From: Gaiella sp.
GTDB taxonomy: Bacteria; Actinomycetota; Thermoleophilia; Gaiellales; Gaiellaceae
DNA length: 64,000 nucleotides
Assembly (NCBI GenBank): GCA_027493885.1
Contig: JAOSJZ010000001.1
Coordinates: 496,001-560,000, forward strand
Direction of reading: 5' to 3'
The position numbers were made by a program, and so were the translations under genes. Within the stretch, counting starts at the first letter, position 1; every line of letters begins with the position of its first letter. Shown one piece after another: positions 54,026 through 62,349 of this stretch. The notes beneath the pieces are model-generated. The model saw only the letters and a list, made by a program, of their open reading frames with translations, was not told where the DNA came from and made no database searches.

Positions 54026-56077
54026 GTGACCGGCTCGGAGACGGCCAGCCCGGGTGCCCCACGCTCGCACCGCGTTTCGCGCGCCGCGCTCGTCGTGGCC
54101 GGGCTCGTGATCCTCTCGACCGCGATCCGCTTCGCCGCGGCGCAGGCGTTCACGACGCCGTGGATCGTCCCCGACGAGGTGGTCTACGGGATGCTCGGCG
54201 AGGGGCTGTGGTCGCACGGGACGCTGACGCTGCGGACGCTCCCCTCGCCCTACTACAGCCTTCTCACCCCGGTTGTGATCGGCGCACCGCTCGCCGCAGC
54301 CTCCGACCTCGCCGACGGCATCCGCTGGGCCCAGCTCCTGCAGGCGCTCGCGATGTCACTCGTCGCCGTGCCGACGTACGCATGGGCGCGCCGGATCGCC
54401 TCGACCGGATGGGCGCTCGCCGCCGCGGCGCTCGTGCTCGCGGCACCCGCCCTCCACTACGCCGGCTTCCTGATGACCGAGCCGCTGACGCTGACGGTGG
54501 TCACCGCCGCTCTGCTGATGCTGGCGCGCGCGCTCGAGGAGCCGTCGATGTGGCGCTACGGCGTCTTCGTCGCGTGGGCGACGGCCGCTGCCGCCGTCCG
54601 CCTCCAGGCGCTCGTCCTGCTCCCCGCGTTCCTCCTCGCCGCCGTGCTCGACTCGCTCGCGGCACGCGACCGCGGTCGGCTCCGGCCGCTGCTCTGGTTT
54701 GCGGCATTCGCGGTCGCGGCGACCGCGATCGTGGCCGCGGTCATCCTCGCGGCGGGCGGCGACCTCTCGTCGCGGCGCCTGCTCGGCGCCTACACGCCCG
54801 TCGGGGAAGCCGGGGCGGCGAAGGGCGACCGGCTCGACGAGGTCGCCTGGCACGCGTTCGACCTCGCCGTGCTCGGCCTCGGGGTTACGGTCCTCGCAAC
54901 CGCCGCGCTCGCGTGGACGGTGTTCTCGAGGCGGGATCGCGACCCGGCGCTCCGAGCCTTCGTGGCGACGAGTCTCGCCTACGTCGCGCTGCTCGTTCTG
55001 CAGGTCGGGCTCTTCTCCGCCGCGTTCGTCGGCACGGTCGCCGAGCGTTACCTCGTCACGGCGCTGCCGCCGCTCGCGATCGGCCTGGGCGCGTGGATCA
55101 CGCGTGGCGCGCCGCGCGCGCCGTTCGTCGTCCTGCCGGTGCTGGGGCTCGTCGTCGCAGGAGCCGTGCTCGTGCCCGTGACGCAGCTCGCGTCTGCCGA
55201 GACGCTGCCCAACACGTTCACGCCGGCGGCGCTGTCGGCGCTCGGCGCGAGCGATGCGCGCACCGCGTTGGTCGCGGGCGCGCTCGTCGCCGGCGCGCTC
55301 GTGCTGCTCGTGCCGCGCCGATTCGCCTGGATGGCGGCTCTCGTCGTGGGTGTCGGGCTCGGCCTGCTCTCGGTCGACTCCGGGCGACGCATCGTCGATG
55401 CCTCCGCGCACGAGCAGCGCGTGGCGATCGGCACGCAGGCTCCCTCCTGGCTCGACGAGGCGGGGATGCGCGACGCCGCGCTGCTCGTCACGGGCGACCG
55501 GCTCTGGACGGCGACGGCACGAACGATCTTCTGGAACCGCGCGGTCGGCGAGGTGCTCCGGCTCGTCCCCGCGACGACGCCCTTCCCACCGGTGACGACG
55601 CCGGTGGCGGTCGGCCCGGACGGCGTGCTCCGAACGCCGGACGGAACCGCCCTCGAGCGGCCGCTCGTGATCGCGCCCTCGACCGTCCACCTTGCCGGCG
55701 AGAGGGTCGCCGAGCGGCAGGCCGGCGACAGCGAGGCGCACGGGCTTGCGGCGTGGCGTCCCGACCAGCCGGTGACGGCCGTGCTCCGTACAGAGGGCTT
55801 CCTGCCGAACGGCGACTTCACCGGCACGGCCACCGTCACCGTCTACGCGTGCGAGCACGGCTCGCTCGACGTCACCGTCCTCGGGAAGTCCGGGGATCCG
55901 GTGCTCGCGCGAGTCGACGGGTTCGACGTGGGTCGGCTCGAGACGCCGAGCGGCGCGGCCCTCACCCACCACGTCCCCGCGCCGCCGTACGCCGACGGAT
56001 CACGGCCGTGCGTCTTCCAGCTCGAGAACCCGGGCTACGCGGGCACGACCACGATCGTCTTCACGCCACGATCGTGA
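54026..56077 (+). CDS. GT-C family membrane glycosyltransferase (GT39-like)
   Basis: 683 aa. About eleven membrane helices in the first 430 residues. The acidic pair in the first extracytoplasmic loop (TPWIVPDEVVYGMLGEGLW) is the usual catalytic site of polyprenyl-phosphate-sugar-dependent glycosyltransferases. A soluble beta-rich C-terminal domain (about 470-683) would lie outside. Probably mannosylates or glycosylates an envelope acceptor; the substrate is unknown. GTG start seven bases after CAGGAT. Confidence 0.82.
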   Translation: MTGSETASPGAPRSHRVSRAALVVAGLVILSTAIRFAAAQAFTTPWIVPDEVVYGMLGEGLWSHGTLTLRTLPSPYYSLLTPVVIGAPLAAASDLADGIRWAQLLQALAMSLVAVPTYAWARRIASTGWALAAAALVLAAPALHYAGFLMTEPLTLTVVTAALLMLARALEEPSMWRYGVFVAWATAAAAVRLQALVLLPAFLLAAVLDSLAARDRGRLRPLLWFAAFAVAATAIVAAVILAAGGDLSSRRLLGAYTPVGEAGAAKGDRLDEVAWHAFDLAVLGLGVTVLATAALAWTVFSRRDRDPALRAFVATSLAYVALLVLQVGLFSAAFVGTVAERYLVTALPPLAIGLGAWITRGAPRAPFVVLPVLGLVVAGAVLVPVTQLASAETLPNTFTPAALSALGASDARTALVAGALVAGALVLLVPRRFAWMAALVVGVGLGLLSVDSGRRIVDASAHEQRVAIGTQAPSWLDEAGMRDAALLVTGDRLWTATARTIFWNRAVGEVLRLVPATTPFPPVTTPVAVGPDGVLRTPDGTALERPLVIAPSTVHLAGERVAERQAGDSEAHGLAAWRPDQPVTAVLRTEGFLPNGDFTGTATVTVYACEHGSLDVTVLGKSGDPVLARVDGFDVGRLETPSGAALTHHVPAPPYADGSRPCVFQLENPGYAGTTTIVFTPRS

Positions 56078-56083
56078 GCCCGG

Positions 56084-56314
56084 CTAGCCGGGAAGCTCGT
56101 CGTCCGGCTCGGTGAGCGCCTCGATCGCATCGCGCGCGGCGTCGAGCTCGTCCGCGACGACGAGCACGCGCACCGGGACGTCGCCGTGAGCCTCCGGATC
56201 CTCCTCCACCGCGCCCTCGAGCGTCGCTTCGATACCCGCGCGCGTGAGCAGCGCCTGGAGCTCCTCGGCCTCGTCGACGCTGCCGGCAACCGCCAGCTGG
56301 ACCAGCTCGCTCAC
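56084..56314 (-). CDS. DUF2007-like small protein
   Basis: 76 aa. Pattern of DUF2007 (VQLAVAGSVDEAEELQALLTRAGIEA ... VRVLVVADELDAARDAIE), a ferredoxin-like fold of unknown function sometimes linked to signal transduction. The GTG overlaps the RNase Z stop by four bases. Confidence 0.8.
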   Translation of the reverse strand: MSELVQLAVAGSVDEAEELQALLTRAGIEATLEGAVEEDPEAHGDVPVRVLVVADELDAARDAIEALTEPDDELPG

Positions 56315-57294
56315 GTTCCGGACCCTACCGTTTCCGTCGCCCGCCCGCGCCTCGCGCCTCGCGCCACGAGCTCGGGCGCGCCACGCTCCGGCAGGGGGAT
56401 CTGGACCACGTCGAAGTCGCGCGGGACCACGGTGCGCGGAAACAGCTGGCGCGCCTCCTCGAGGATCTCCGACGGCGGGTACCGGGCCGAGATGTGGGTG
56501 AGCACGAGCAGGCCGACATCCCCCTCGCGGGCGACGAGGGCCGCTTCTCCCGCCGTCGAGTGGCCGGTCTCTCTCGCGCGCGCGCGCTCGTCGGCGAGGA
56601 ACGTCGCCTCGTGCACGAGGACGTCGGCACCCGTGGCGGCCTCGACGACCGATGCGGCGGGCGCCGTGTCTCCCGTGAGGACGAGGCGCCGCCCGCGGCG
56701 TGCGGGCCCGACGACGTCCGCCGGATCGACGGTCCGCCCGTCTGGGAGCGAGACCGGCTCGCCGCGTTGCAGGGCGCCGCGCGCGGGGCCGTTCGGGACG
56801 CCGAGCGCATCGGCGGCCTCGGCGTCGAAGCGCCCCGGCCGCTCGCCCTCGTGCAACGCGTACCCGAGCGCGGAGACGCCGTGGGAGACCGCGAAGGCCT
56901 CGATCGCGTATCCGTCGCGCGCGAGCGTCTCGCCCACGTCGAGCTCGCGGACGTCGAGCGGGTACCCGACTCGCCCGACGATCACGCCGAGCGCGCCGAG
57001 GAGCGCCCGCGTGCCGCGGGGGCCGTACACCGTGAGCGGAAGCTCGCGGCCCCGGAGGCCGAACGACTTCAGCATTCCCGGGAGGCCGAGCACGTGGTCG
57101 GCGTGGAGGTGGGTCAGGAAGACCTGCTCGAGGTCGACGAGGCCGACGTCGGAGCGGAGCAGCTGTCGCTGCGTCCCCTCGCCGCAGTCGAAGAGGAGCC
57201 TGTCCCCGCTGCGGCGGACGAGGATCGCGGGCATCCCTCGGGCTGCCGTGGGCGCGGACGCGGCCGTGCCGAGGAAGACGAGGTCGAGGTCCAC
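56311..57294 (-). CDS. rnz: ribonuclease Z
   Basis: Endonuclease that trims tRNA 3' ends; necessary where CCA is not encoded, as in both tRNAs here. 327 aa. The metallo-beta-lactamase motif THLHADHVLGLPG, N-terminal FLGTAASAPT, LTGDTAPA and HEATF segments are typical of the short RNase Z. The GTG at 57294 lies eight bases after TACGAT. Confidence 0.94.
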   Translation of the reverse strand: MDLDLVFLGTAASAPTAARGMPAILVRRSGDRLLFDCGEGTQRQLLRSDVGLVDLEQVFLTHLHADHVLGLPGMLKSFGLRGRELPLTVYGPRGTRALLGALGVIVGRVGYPLDVRELDVGETLARDGYAIEAFAVSHGVSALGYALHEGERPGRFDAEAADALGVPNGPARGALQRGEPVSLPDGRTVDPADVVGPARRGRRLVLTGDTAPAASVVEAATGADVLVHEATFLADERARARETGHSTAGEAALVAREGDVGLLVLTHISARYPPSEILEEARQLFPRTVVPRDFDVVQIPLPERGAPELVARGARRGRATETVGSGT

Positions 57295-57302
57295 GCGCGC
57301 GG

Positions 57303-57308
57303 ATCGTA
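57303..57308 (-). promoter_or_regulatory. -10 box of rnz (leaderless start)
   Basis: TACGAT on the minus strand, eight bases before the GTG at 57294. Confidence 0.45.
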
Positions 57309-57343
57309 GCCCGGGCGCCCGGTGACGGCAGGGAGCCGAGCCC

Positions 57344-57601
57344 CTACGAGGGAAGGACGAGCACCTGTCCGGGCACGATGGTCGCGGAATCGAGCTCGTT
57401 GCGCGTTCGCAGCTCCCAGACGCCCTCACGCGGGTCGCCGGGGAACGTCCGCTCCGCGATCGACCACAGCGTATCGCCGGGCTTCACGCGGTAGCTGCGC
57501 TCGGGACCGCCGGCGCCCGACTCGCCCGCGAACGACGCCCAGAGCAGGAGCACGGCGAGCGCAACGAGGAGGATGCGGACGATGAGCGCCGGGACGAACA
57601 T
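57344..57601 (-). CDS. SOS-regulated LysM membrane protein (YneA/DivS-like division inhibitor)
   Basis: 85 aa. One N-terminal membrane helix (about residues 6-24), a Gly-rich linker, and a LysM domain (about 40-85: YRVKPGDTLWSIAERTF ... VPGQVLVLPS). Small one-helix LysM proteins under LexA control (YneA in Bacillus, DivS in Corynebacterium, Rv2719c in Mycobacterium) halt division during DNA damage. The promoter here has two perfect LexA boxes. The ATG at 57601 fits the promoter; an in-frame ATG at 57625 lies inside the upstream LexA box. lexA is not in the window. Confidence 0.85.
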   Translation of the reverse strand: MFVPALIVRILLVALAVLLLWASFAGESGAGGPERSYRVKPGDTLWSIAERTFPGDPREGVWELRTRNELDSATIVPGQVLVLPS

Positions 57602-57639
57602 GTGTTCGCCAGTCTGGCAGAACATGTGTTCGGTGTCAA
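57595..57639 (-). promoter_or_regulatory. SOS promoter with two LexA boxes
   Basis: TTGACA (57634-57639), 17-base spacer, CAGACT (57611-57616), then nine bases to the ATG at 57601. GAAC-ATGT-GTTC-type boxes occur at 57619-57632 (inside the spacer) and 57595-57608 (over the start codon). Both match the actinobacterial LexA core GAAC-N4-GTTC exactly. Confidence 0.85.
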
Positions 57640-57667
57640 GGCCGGCTCCCGCGCGTGCGCGTCCCTC

Positions 57668-59125
57668 TCAGCGAACCGGCCGGATGGCCGTCGTGGCGCG
57701 TGCTGGGTTCGTCTCCGCGGCGAGCCTCACCGCGACGGTGTGTCGCCCGGCCGTGCGCGAAAGCTGTACCCGCGTCCAGCGGTTCTGCGCGACCGTGGCA
57801 GACGTGCACGCGACGGTGCGCGCGCCGTGCGCCGCCAGCACGCGCCGCGCGCCCGAGGCGGTGTGCGTACCGGGCAGGAGGCACACCCGTGCCGAGGCCG
57901 CCTCGGCGGCGGTGAGATCGACCCGGACGCCGGTCGGGCTCACACGGACGACGGGCCTGGCACCGGCGACGCTACGCGCCGGCCGCCACGACGCGACCGC
58001 CCCCGCGAGACACGGCGCGCCGGCGATGGCCTCCCGCACAGCGTCGGCGGAGGGCCGTGCACTCCCGTCGATGCGGACGAGGCCTGCCTGGAAGCCCGTC
58101 CGCAGGGCGTCGTCGCGGAATCCGAAGACGTTCACCTGGGCGATGTCCGGGTCGCAGGCCGCGCGGCGCACGAGCTCGCCGTAGGCACGCGCCTGAGCCT
58201 CCTCGGTCGTGACAGGGACGTTCTCCGTGCCGACGTAACCGTCCCGCCCGGTCGTGTCGACCTGCCAGCCGACCTCGTCGAGATACAGCTTCAGGCCGTC
58301 CACCGTCGTCGGCTGCGGCGTCCCCGCGAACGCGTCCCAGACCGCCTGCTTGATCCGGTCGAGGTTGACGAAGCCGGCGTTCGGCCAGGGATAGCCACGG
58401 TCCAGCGGGTCGGTGGCGGCATTCGGGTACGGATGGAAGCTGAGCCCGTCCATCAGCGGCTCGGTGCGGCCGCTCGAGCGGTACCAGGCACCGAGCGCCG
58501 CGAGGAACCGTACGGGTGACGTCGAGACATTGCTCTTCGCGCTCGGGCGGTCGTTGCCCCGCGGGGAGAGGCCGACGCCGACGACGGTCAGGGTCGGGTC
58601 GACGGACTTCAGGGCGTCGTACCCCGCGGCGAGGAGCGGCCCGAACGCCCGGGCCGAGAGCTGCGCCCCGGACGAGAGCTGCGGCCGCCAGAAGGCCGGC
58701 TGGTTCGGCTCGTTGCCGACGACGAACTGCCGCACCTCGACGTAGCGGCGCGCAAGCTCGCCCAGCCAGGCGCCGAACGCCTCGGGTCGCGCGAGCCCGG
58801 CTTGCACCTCACGGGGCGGGTACGGGTACGTTGCGAGGACGACCTCGAGACCGGCTGCTCTGGCGGCGGAGACGGTCAGGTCGAGGAGTGGCCGCTCCGC
58901 GAGCGCGAGCGGGTCGCTCGGCTGCCAGCGCACCGTGACCACGGCTTGCCGGAGACCGAGAGCGGCCATCTGCGCGTAGAACGCCACGCCGCCGTCGGCG
59001 GCGAACTTGCCGGTGTCGTCGTTCGCGCCGACGTCCGCGGCGCCGGCGCGGCCGGTGCCGCAGAGCGCGACCACGAGCACGGCCGCCAGCGCACGCGCGC
59101 GTCCGGTCCCCCACGTCCTCCTCAC
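57668..59125 (-). CDS. secreted glycoside-hydrolase-like protein (clan GH-A)
   Basis: 485 aa with a signal peptide (about 1-29). TIM-barrel body with the acid/base motif VVGNEPNQPAFW (near residues 137-148), DGLSFHPYPN, and the nucleophile segment YLDEVGWQV (near 282-290), as in GH5/GH39-type enzymes. A C-terminal beta-rich region (about 380-485) may bind carbohydrate. Substrate unknown. GTG start. Confidence 0.76.
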   Translation of the reverse strand: MRRTWGTGRARALAAVLVVALCGTGRAGAADVGANDDTGKFAADGGVAFYAQMAALGLRQAVVTVRWQPSDPLALAERPLLDLTVSAARAAGLEVVLATYPYPPREVQAGLARPEAFGAWLGELARRYVEVRQFVVGNEPNQPAFWRPQLSSGAQLSARAFGPLLAAGYDALKSVDPTLTVVGVGLSPRGNDRPSAKSNVSTSPVRFLAALGAWYRSSGRTEPLMDGLSFHPYPNAATDPLDRGYPWPNAGFVNLDRIKQAVWDAFAGTPQPTTVDGLKLYLDEVGWQVDTTGRDGYVGTENVPVTTEEAQARAYGELVRRAACDPDIAQVNVFGFRDDALRTGFQAGLVRIDGSARPSADAVREAIAGAPCLAGAVASWRPARSVAGARPVVRVSPTGVRVDLTAAEAASARVCLLPGTHTASGARRVLAAHGARTVACTSATVAQNRWTRVQLSRTAGRHTVAVRLAAETNPARATTAIRPVR

Positions 59126-59195
59126 CCGCCGCAGACCCCCTCGTGTTGTCGTCGCCGCAAACGCTTCCGATGGAGCGGGCCGGGATGCTACACGA

Positions 59196-60224
59196 TCACG
59201 AAAGCCTCTCGAGCACCTCGTCGAGCAGCGCCTCGGCGCCGTCGCGCACGGGGTCTCCGGCGGGGAGCCCCGTCTCGGAGGCGGCCGCGTCGATCGCCGC
59301 CCGCGCGGCGGCGGCGTCGATCCCTGCGGTGTTGAGCGCGAGCGCGACGACGCGGGCCGGCCTGCGCGGCAGCGAGCTCCGCTCGTGCAGCGCGACGAGC
59401 TCGGCGAGCGGCGGGATCGGGTGACCGGGCGAGCCTTCGATCTCGGTGGAGCCCGCTCGGTGACAGAGGACGAGCGCGTGCGGCACGGAGCCGTGGAAGA
59501 GCCCGAGCGTGACGCCCGAGTACGCCGGATGCACGAGGGATCCCTGGCCCTCCACCCAGAGAAGCTCGCCGCCCCGCCTCCGCCCCTCGACCACGAGCCG
59601 CTCGGCGGCGCCCGAGACGAAATCCGCCACGACGGCGTCCACCGCGATCCCCCAGCCCGCGATCGCGATGCCGGTCTGCCCGGTGGGCACGAAGAGCGAC
59701 GCGATCCCGCGCTTGCGCGCCGCGCGGTCGAGCTCGAGCGAGACGGTCATCTTCCCGATCGCGCAGTCGGAGCCGACCGTGAGCACGATGCGGGCGTCGA
59801 CCTCGAGGTTCGCCCCCGTCGCGCAGTCGAGACCCGCAGGCGGCCGGCGCAGGTCGCGGAGCTCGACGGCCGCCTCGTCGGCCAGGGGGCGCAGCTCCGG
59901 GTCGTCGCCGAGCATCTCGTGGAGGCCGTTCTCGATCGAGAGGCCGCCCGCGATGCACCGCCGCAGGAGGTCACGCCAGGCCGGAGGGAAGCGCCCGCCT
60001 TGAGTCGCAACGCCGACGATCGCAACCTCCGGCCCGAACGCGAGGGCGGATTCGACGTCCGCGACGATCGGGACTCCCGCTTCGCTCTCCCCCGCACGAA
60101 CCGAGTCGAGGATCGCGACGACGTCCTCGCGCCGGTAGCGCAGGACGCCGTGCATCGTCTTGCCGTAGTGCCGGTCGGCCGAGAATCCCTCGGCGAGGAT
60201 CAGCGTCCGCTCACCCGCAGCCAA
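59196..60224 (-). CDS. dgcN: DUF1611 protein, D-glutamate N-acetyltransferase DgcN-like
   Basis: 342 aa. N-terminal LILAEGFSADRHYGKT and YRREDVVAILD, then a P-loop-like domain with VGSDCAIGKMTVSLEL and VPTGQTGIAIAGWGIAVD. DUF1611 proteins next to enolase-superfamily epimerases were shown in marine bacteria to acetylate D-glutamate (DgcN) before racemisation by DgcA. The TTG at 60224 overlaps the dgcA 3' end by 14 bases. Confidence 0.82.
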   Translation of the reverse strand: MAAGERTLILAEGFSADRHYGKTMHGVLRYRREDVVAILDSVRAGESEAGVPIVADVESALAFGPEVAIVGVATQGGRFPPAWRDLLRRCIAGGLSIENGLHEMLGDDPELRPLADEAAVELRDLRRPPAGLDCATGANLEVDARIVLTVGSDCAIGKMTVSLELDRAARKRGIASLFVPTGQTGIAIAGWGIAVDAVVADFVSGAAERLVVEGRRRGGELLWVEGQGSLVHPAYSGVTLGLFHGSVPHALVLCHRAGSTEIEGSPGHPIPPLAELVALHERSSLPRRPARVVALALNTAGIDAAAARAAIDAAASETGLPAGDPVRDGAEALLDEVLERLS

Positions 60225-61215
60225 GCCCCGGCTCCCCGGAAGCGACCTGGACGCCGTCGACGAACGACGGCCCCGGCGCGGGGTCGCGCGCGAGCAGCAG
60301 GTTCCCGTCGAGGTCGACGTGGTCACAGAGTGGGGCTACGGCGCATCCGGCGGCAATACCGAGCCCGGACTCGACCATGCAGCCGAGCATCACGCCGAGC
60401 CCGAGCGCGCGTGCCGCGTGCACCATACGGAGCGCCTCGCGGATCCCGCCCGACTTCGCGAGCTTGATGTTGATGCCGTGCGCGACCTCGTGGCACCTGG
60501 CGACGTCGGCGAGCGTGTGGCAGTCCTCGTCGACGTAGATCGGCAGCGGTGCCCGCCGGCGGAGCTCGGCGCCGCCCGCGTCGCCCTCGCGGAGGGGGCT
60601 GCTCGACGTACTCGACGCCGAGCGCGGCGAGCTCTCCGCAGGCGTCGAGCGCCTCGTCGAGCGTCCACCACTCGTTGACGTCCACCATCAGGGGAAGGTC
60701 CGTCACGGCACGCACCGCGCGGACGCGCTCGACGTCCAGGCCGTCGCCCCCGCCGAGCTTGAGCTTGAGACGCCGGAACCGCGGGGCGGCCTCGGCGGCG
60801 CGACGGGCCATGTCGTCCGGGTCGCCGAGCCACACGGTCCACGAGGTCGGCGGGCCCGCGCGCGGGAGGCCGAGCAGCCGGTTGACGGGGATGCCGAGGA
60901 GCTTCCCTGGAGGTCGTGGAGCGCCGCGTCGAGCGCCGCCTTCGCAGCCTGCTCACCGTCGATCTCACCGAGCCGGTTACCGATCCCCTCGAGCGCGAAC
61001 GGGTCGTCACCGACGAGGCCGCCGTGGCGCTCGAGGAACGCGAGCGCCGACTCGGCCGTCTCGCCGTACCGCTCGATCGGCGCGGCTTCGCCGCGACCCT
61101 CGACCTCGCCGTGGCGGAGGGTGACGTGGACGACGTCTGCCCAGTCCTGCGATTCGCGGCTGATGACGAACGTCTCCGCGAGGCCCAGGCGGACGATCTC
61201 GGCGCGCACCTCCAT
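60211..61215 (-). CDS. dgcA: enolase-superfamily epimerase, DgcA-like (two frameshifts as sequenced)
   Basis: Family of L-Ala-D/L-Glu epimerase and N-acetyl-D-glutamate racemase DgcA. Segments in order are EAAPIERYGETAES, then LKLKLGGGD with the catalytic KxK, MVDVNEWW, VEQPL, YVDEDCHT and NIKLAKSGG. The frame breaks twice: one base missing at the C run 60905-60907 and one extra at the G run 60594-60598. The changes cancel, giving about 334 aa. TAGGCT lies nine bases before the ATG. Confidence 0.85.
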
Positions 61216-61224
61216 CGTGGAGCG

Positions 61225-61230
61225 AGCCTA
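61225..61230 (-). promoter_or_regulatory. -10 box of dgcA-dgcN
   Basis: TAGGCT on the minus strand, nine bases before the dgcA ATG. Confidence 0.4.
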
Positions 61231-61276
61231 GCGGGGCGGAGGCCGGGACCGCCCTCGTCTACACTGGGGCCTCCCC

Positions 61277-61349
61277 GCGCCCGTAGCTCAGGGGATAGAG
61301 CGCGCGCCTCCGGAGCGCGAGGTCGCAGGTTCGATTCCTGCCGGGCGCA
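61277..61349 (+). tRNA. tRNA-Arg (CCG)
   Basis: Complete cloverleaf: acceptor GCGCCCG/CGGGCGC, D arm with GCTCAGGGGATAGAGC, anticodon stem CGCGC/GCGCG with loop CTCCGGA giving CCG, T arm with GGTTCGATTCC, discriminator A. CCA is not encoded. A TACACT sequence at 61260-61265 may be its -10 box. Confidence 0.95.
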
Positions 61350-61566
61350 CTGATGCCGGCGACTCGATGTCCGTCGTGGCTGTTACGAGAAGGCGGCAAT
61401 CACAGCTTCTGGGGCTTTGACGCAGAGCGCTCGACCGCGGTTCCTCGATCGGGAGCGACCGAGATCATCGTCGCATCGAAACGAGCGCTGCGATTGCACG
61501 TAACACGACAGCGAAGAGCGTCGGTGCGACCGGTACTACGAAACGTAGTACCCTGCCGGCCTCTCG
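61350..61566. other. non-coding region downstream of tRNA-Arg, lower GC
   Basis: 217 bp without a convincing gene and visibly lower in GC than its surroundings. It contains a perfect palindrome at 61532-61552. An ORF beginning at 61353 has no coding character. No integrase or att repeat was recognised. Confidence 0.5.
61532..61552. repeat. perfect 9-bp inverted repeat with AAA spacer
   Basis: GGTACTACG-AAA-CGTAGTACC. It lies 14 bp past the stop of the minus-strand surface-protein gene, so it may end that transcript. The TACTAC/GTAGTA arms also resemble operators of BlaI-type repressors. Confidence 0.6.
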
Positions 61567-62349
61567 TCACAGCTCGAGGCGGAACGTACGCGTCACCGCG
61601 GGCCGACTCGGCTCCGGCCCGATCCGCACGCGCGCCGTCACCCACCCCTTGAGCCGGCCCGCGTACCGGACCTGGACGATGCCGCGCGTGCGCGGCCGGA
61701 GCACGCGAGGCTCTGCCCGCAGGCTCGTCTGCCTGCCCCTCCGGCGCACGACGATCCGCAGGCTCCCTCGCCCGAGCGTCTCCGTCACGTTGCCGCGGTT
61801 CGCGATCCCGATCTCGAGGACCCGGGCTCGCCGCGCGCGACGAACCCGTAACGTCTGTACCGCCAGCCGGCGCACCACCGCACCGGGGGCCCGCACCACG
61901 ACGACGACGCCGACCCGCATCCGCACCGCGACGCCCGCCGCGCCGCGCAGCGGGCGGGTCGTGAGCAGCACGAGCGCGTCATGGTCGCCGGGCTCGGCCC
62001 GTCGCGGTACGCGCGACGATACGGTGAGCGAGCGACTGGCGCCGGCCGGGAGCACGAAGCGCGCAGGCCGCACGGACAGCCACGACGTCGCGGCCCGCGG
62101 CCCGCGGCGCGGAACGACCCGCGGCCGGCCGCGAAGGTCGAGCGCGAAGCCGGCCCGGCCGACGTCCACCACGACCGCCGCGCGTTCCGGGTTCGCGACG
62201 CGCACCGCCGCTTCGCCCGACCCGAGCAGGGCCACGCGGGCCGGCATCGCCGAGAGCCCGAGCGAGGGCCGGGTCGTGCTCGCGCCCGCGTGAGCGGGCA
62301 CGAGCACGAGCGCGAGCGCGAGGAGAGCGAGGCCCGCCGCGCGCCTCAT
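61567..62349 (-). CDS. secreted DUF916/WxL-interacting-like protein
   Basis: 260 aa. Signal peptide (about 1-23, ending AHAGAS), then two beta-sandwich-like domains (LLGSGEAAVRVANPERAAV ...; PGDHDALVLLTTRPL ...; VLEIGIANRGNVTE ...) with an Arg-rich C-terminus. The layout resembles proteins that partner WxL-type surface proteins. The ATG overlaps the upstream lamin-tail gene by four bases. Assignment is by pattern only. Confidence 0.62.
   Translation of the reverse strand: MRRAAGLALLALALVLVPAHAGASTTRPSLGLSAMPARVALLGSGEAAVRVANPERAAVVVDVGRAGFALDLRGRPRVVPRRGPRAATSWLSVRPARFVLPAGASRSLTVSSRVPRRAEPGDHDALVLLTTRPLRGAAGVAVRMRVGVVVVVRAPGAVVRRLAVQTLRVRRARRARVLEIGIANRGNVTETLGRGSLRIVVRRRGRQTSLRAEPRVLRPRTRGIVQVRYAGRLKGWVTARVRIGPEPSRPAVTRTFRLEL

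Noticed and set aside
61353..61652. ORF right after tRNA-Arg
   Set aside because: No family pattern, no ribosome site, and composition like non-coding DNA; it also overlaps the end of the minus-strand surface gene.
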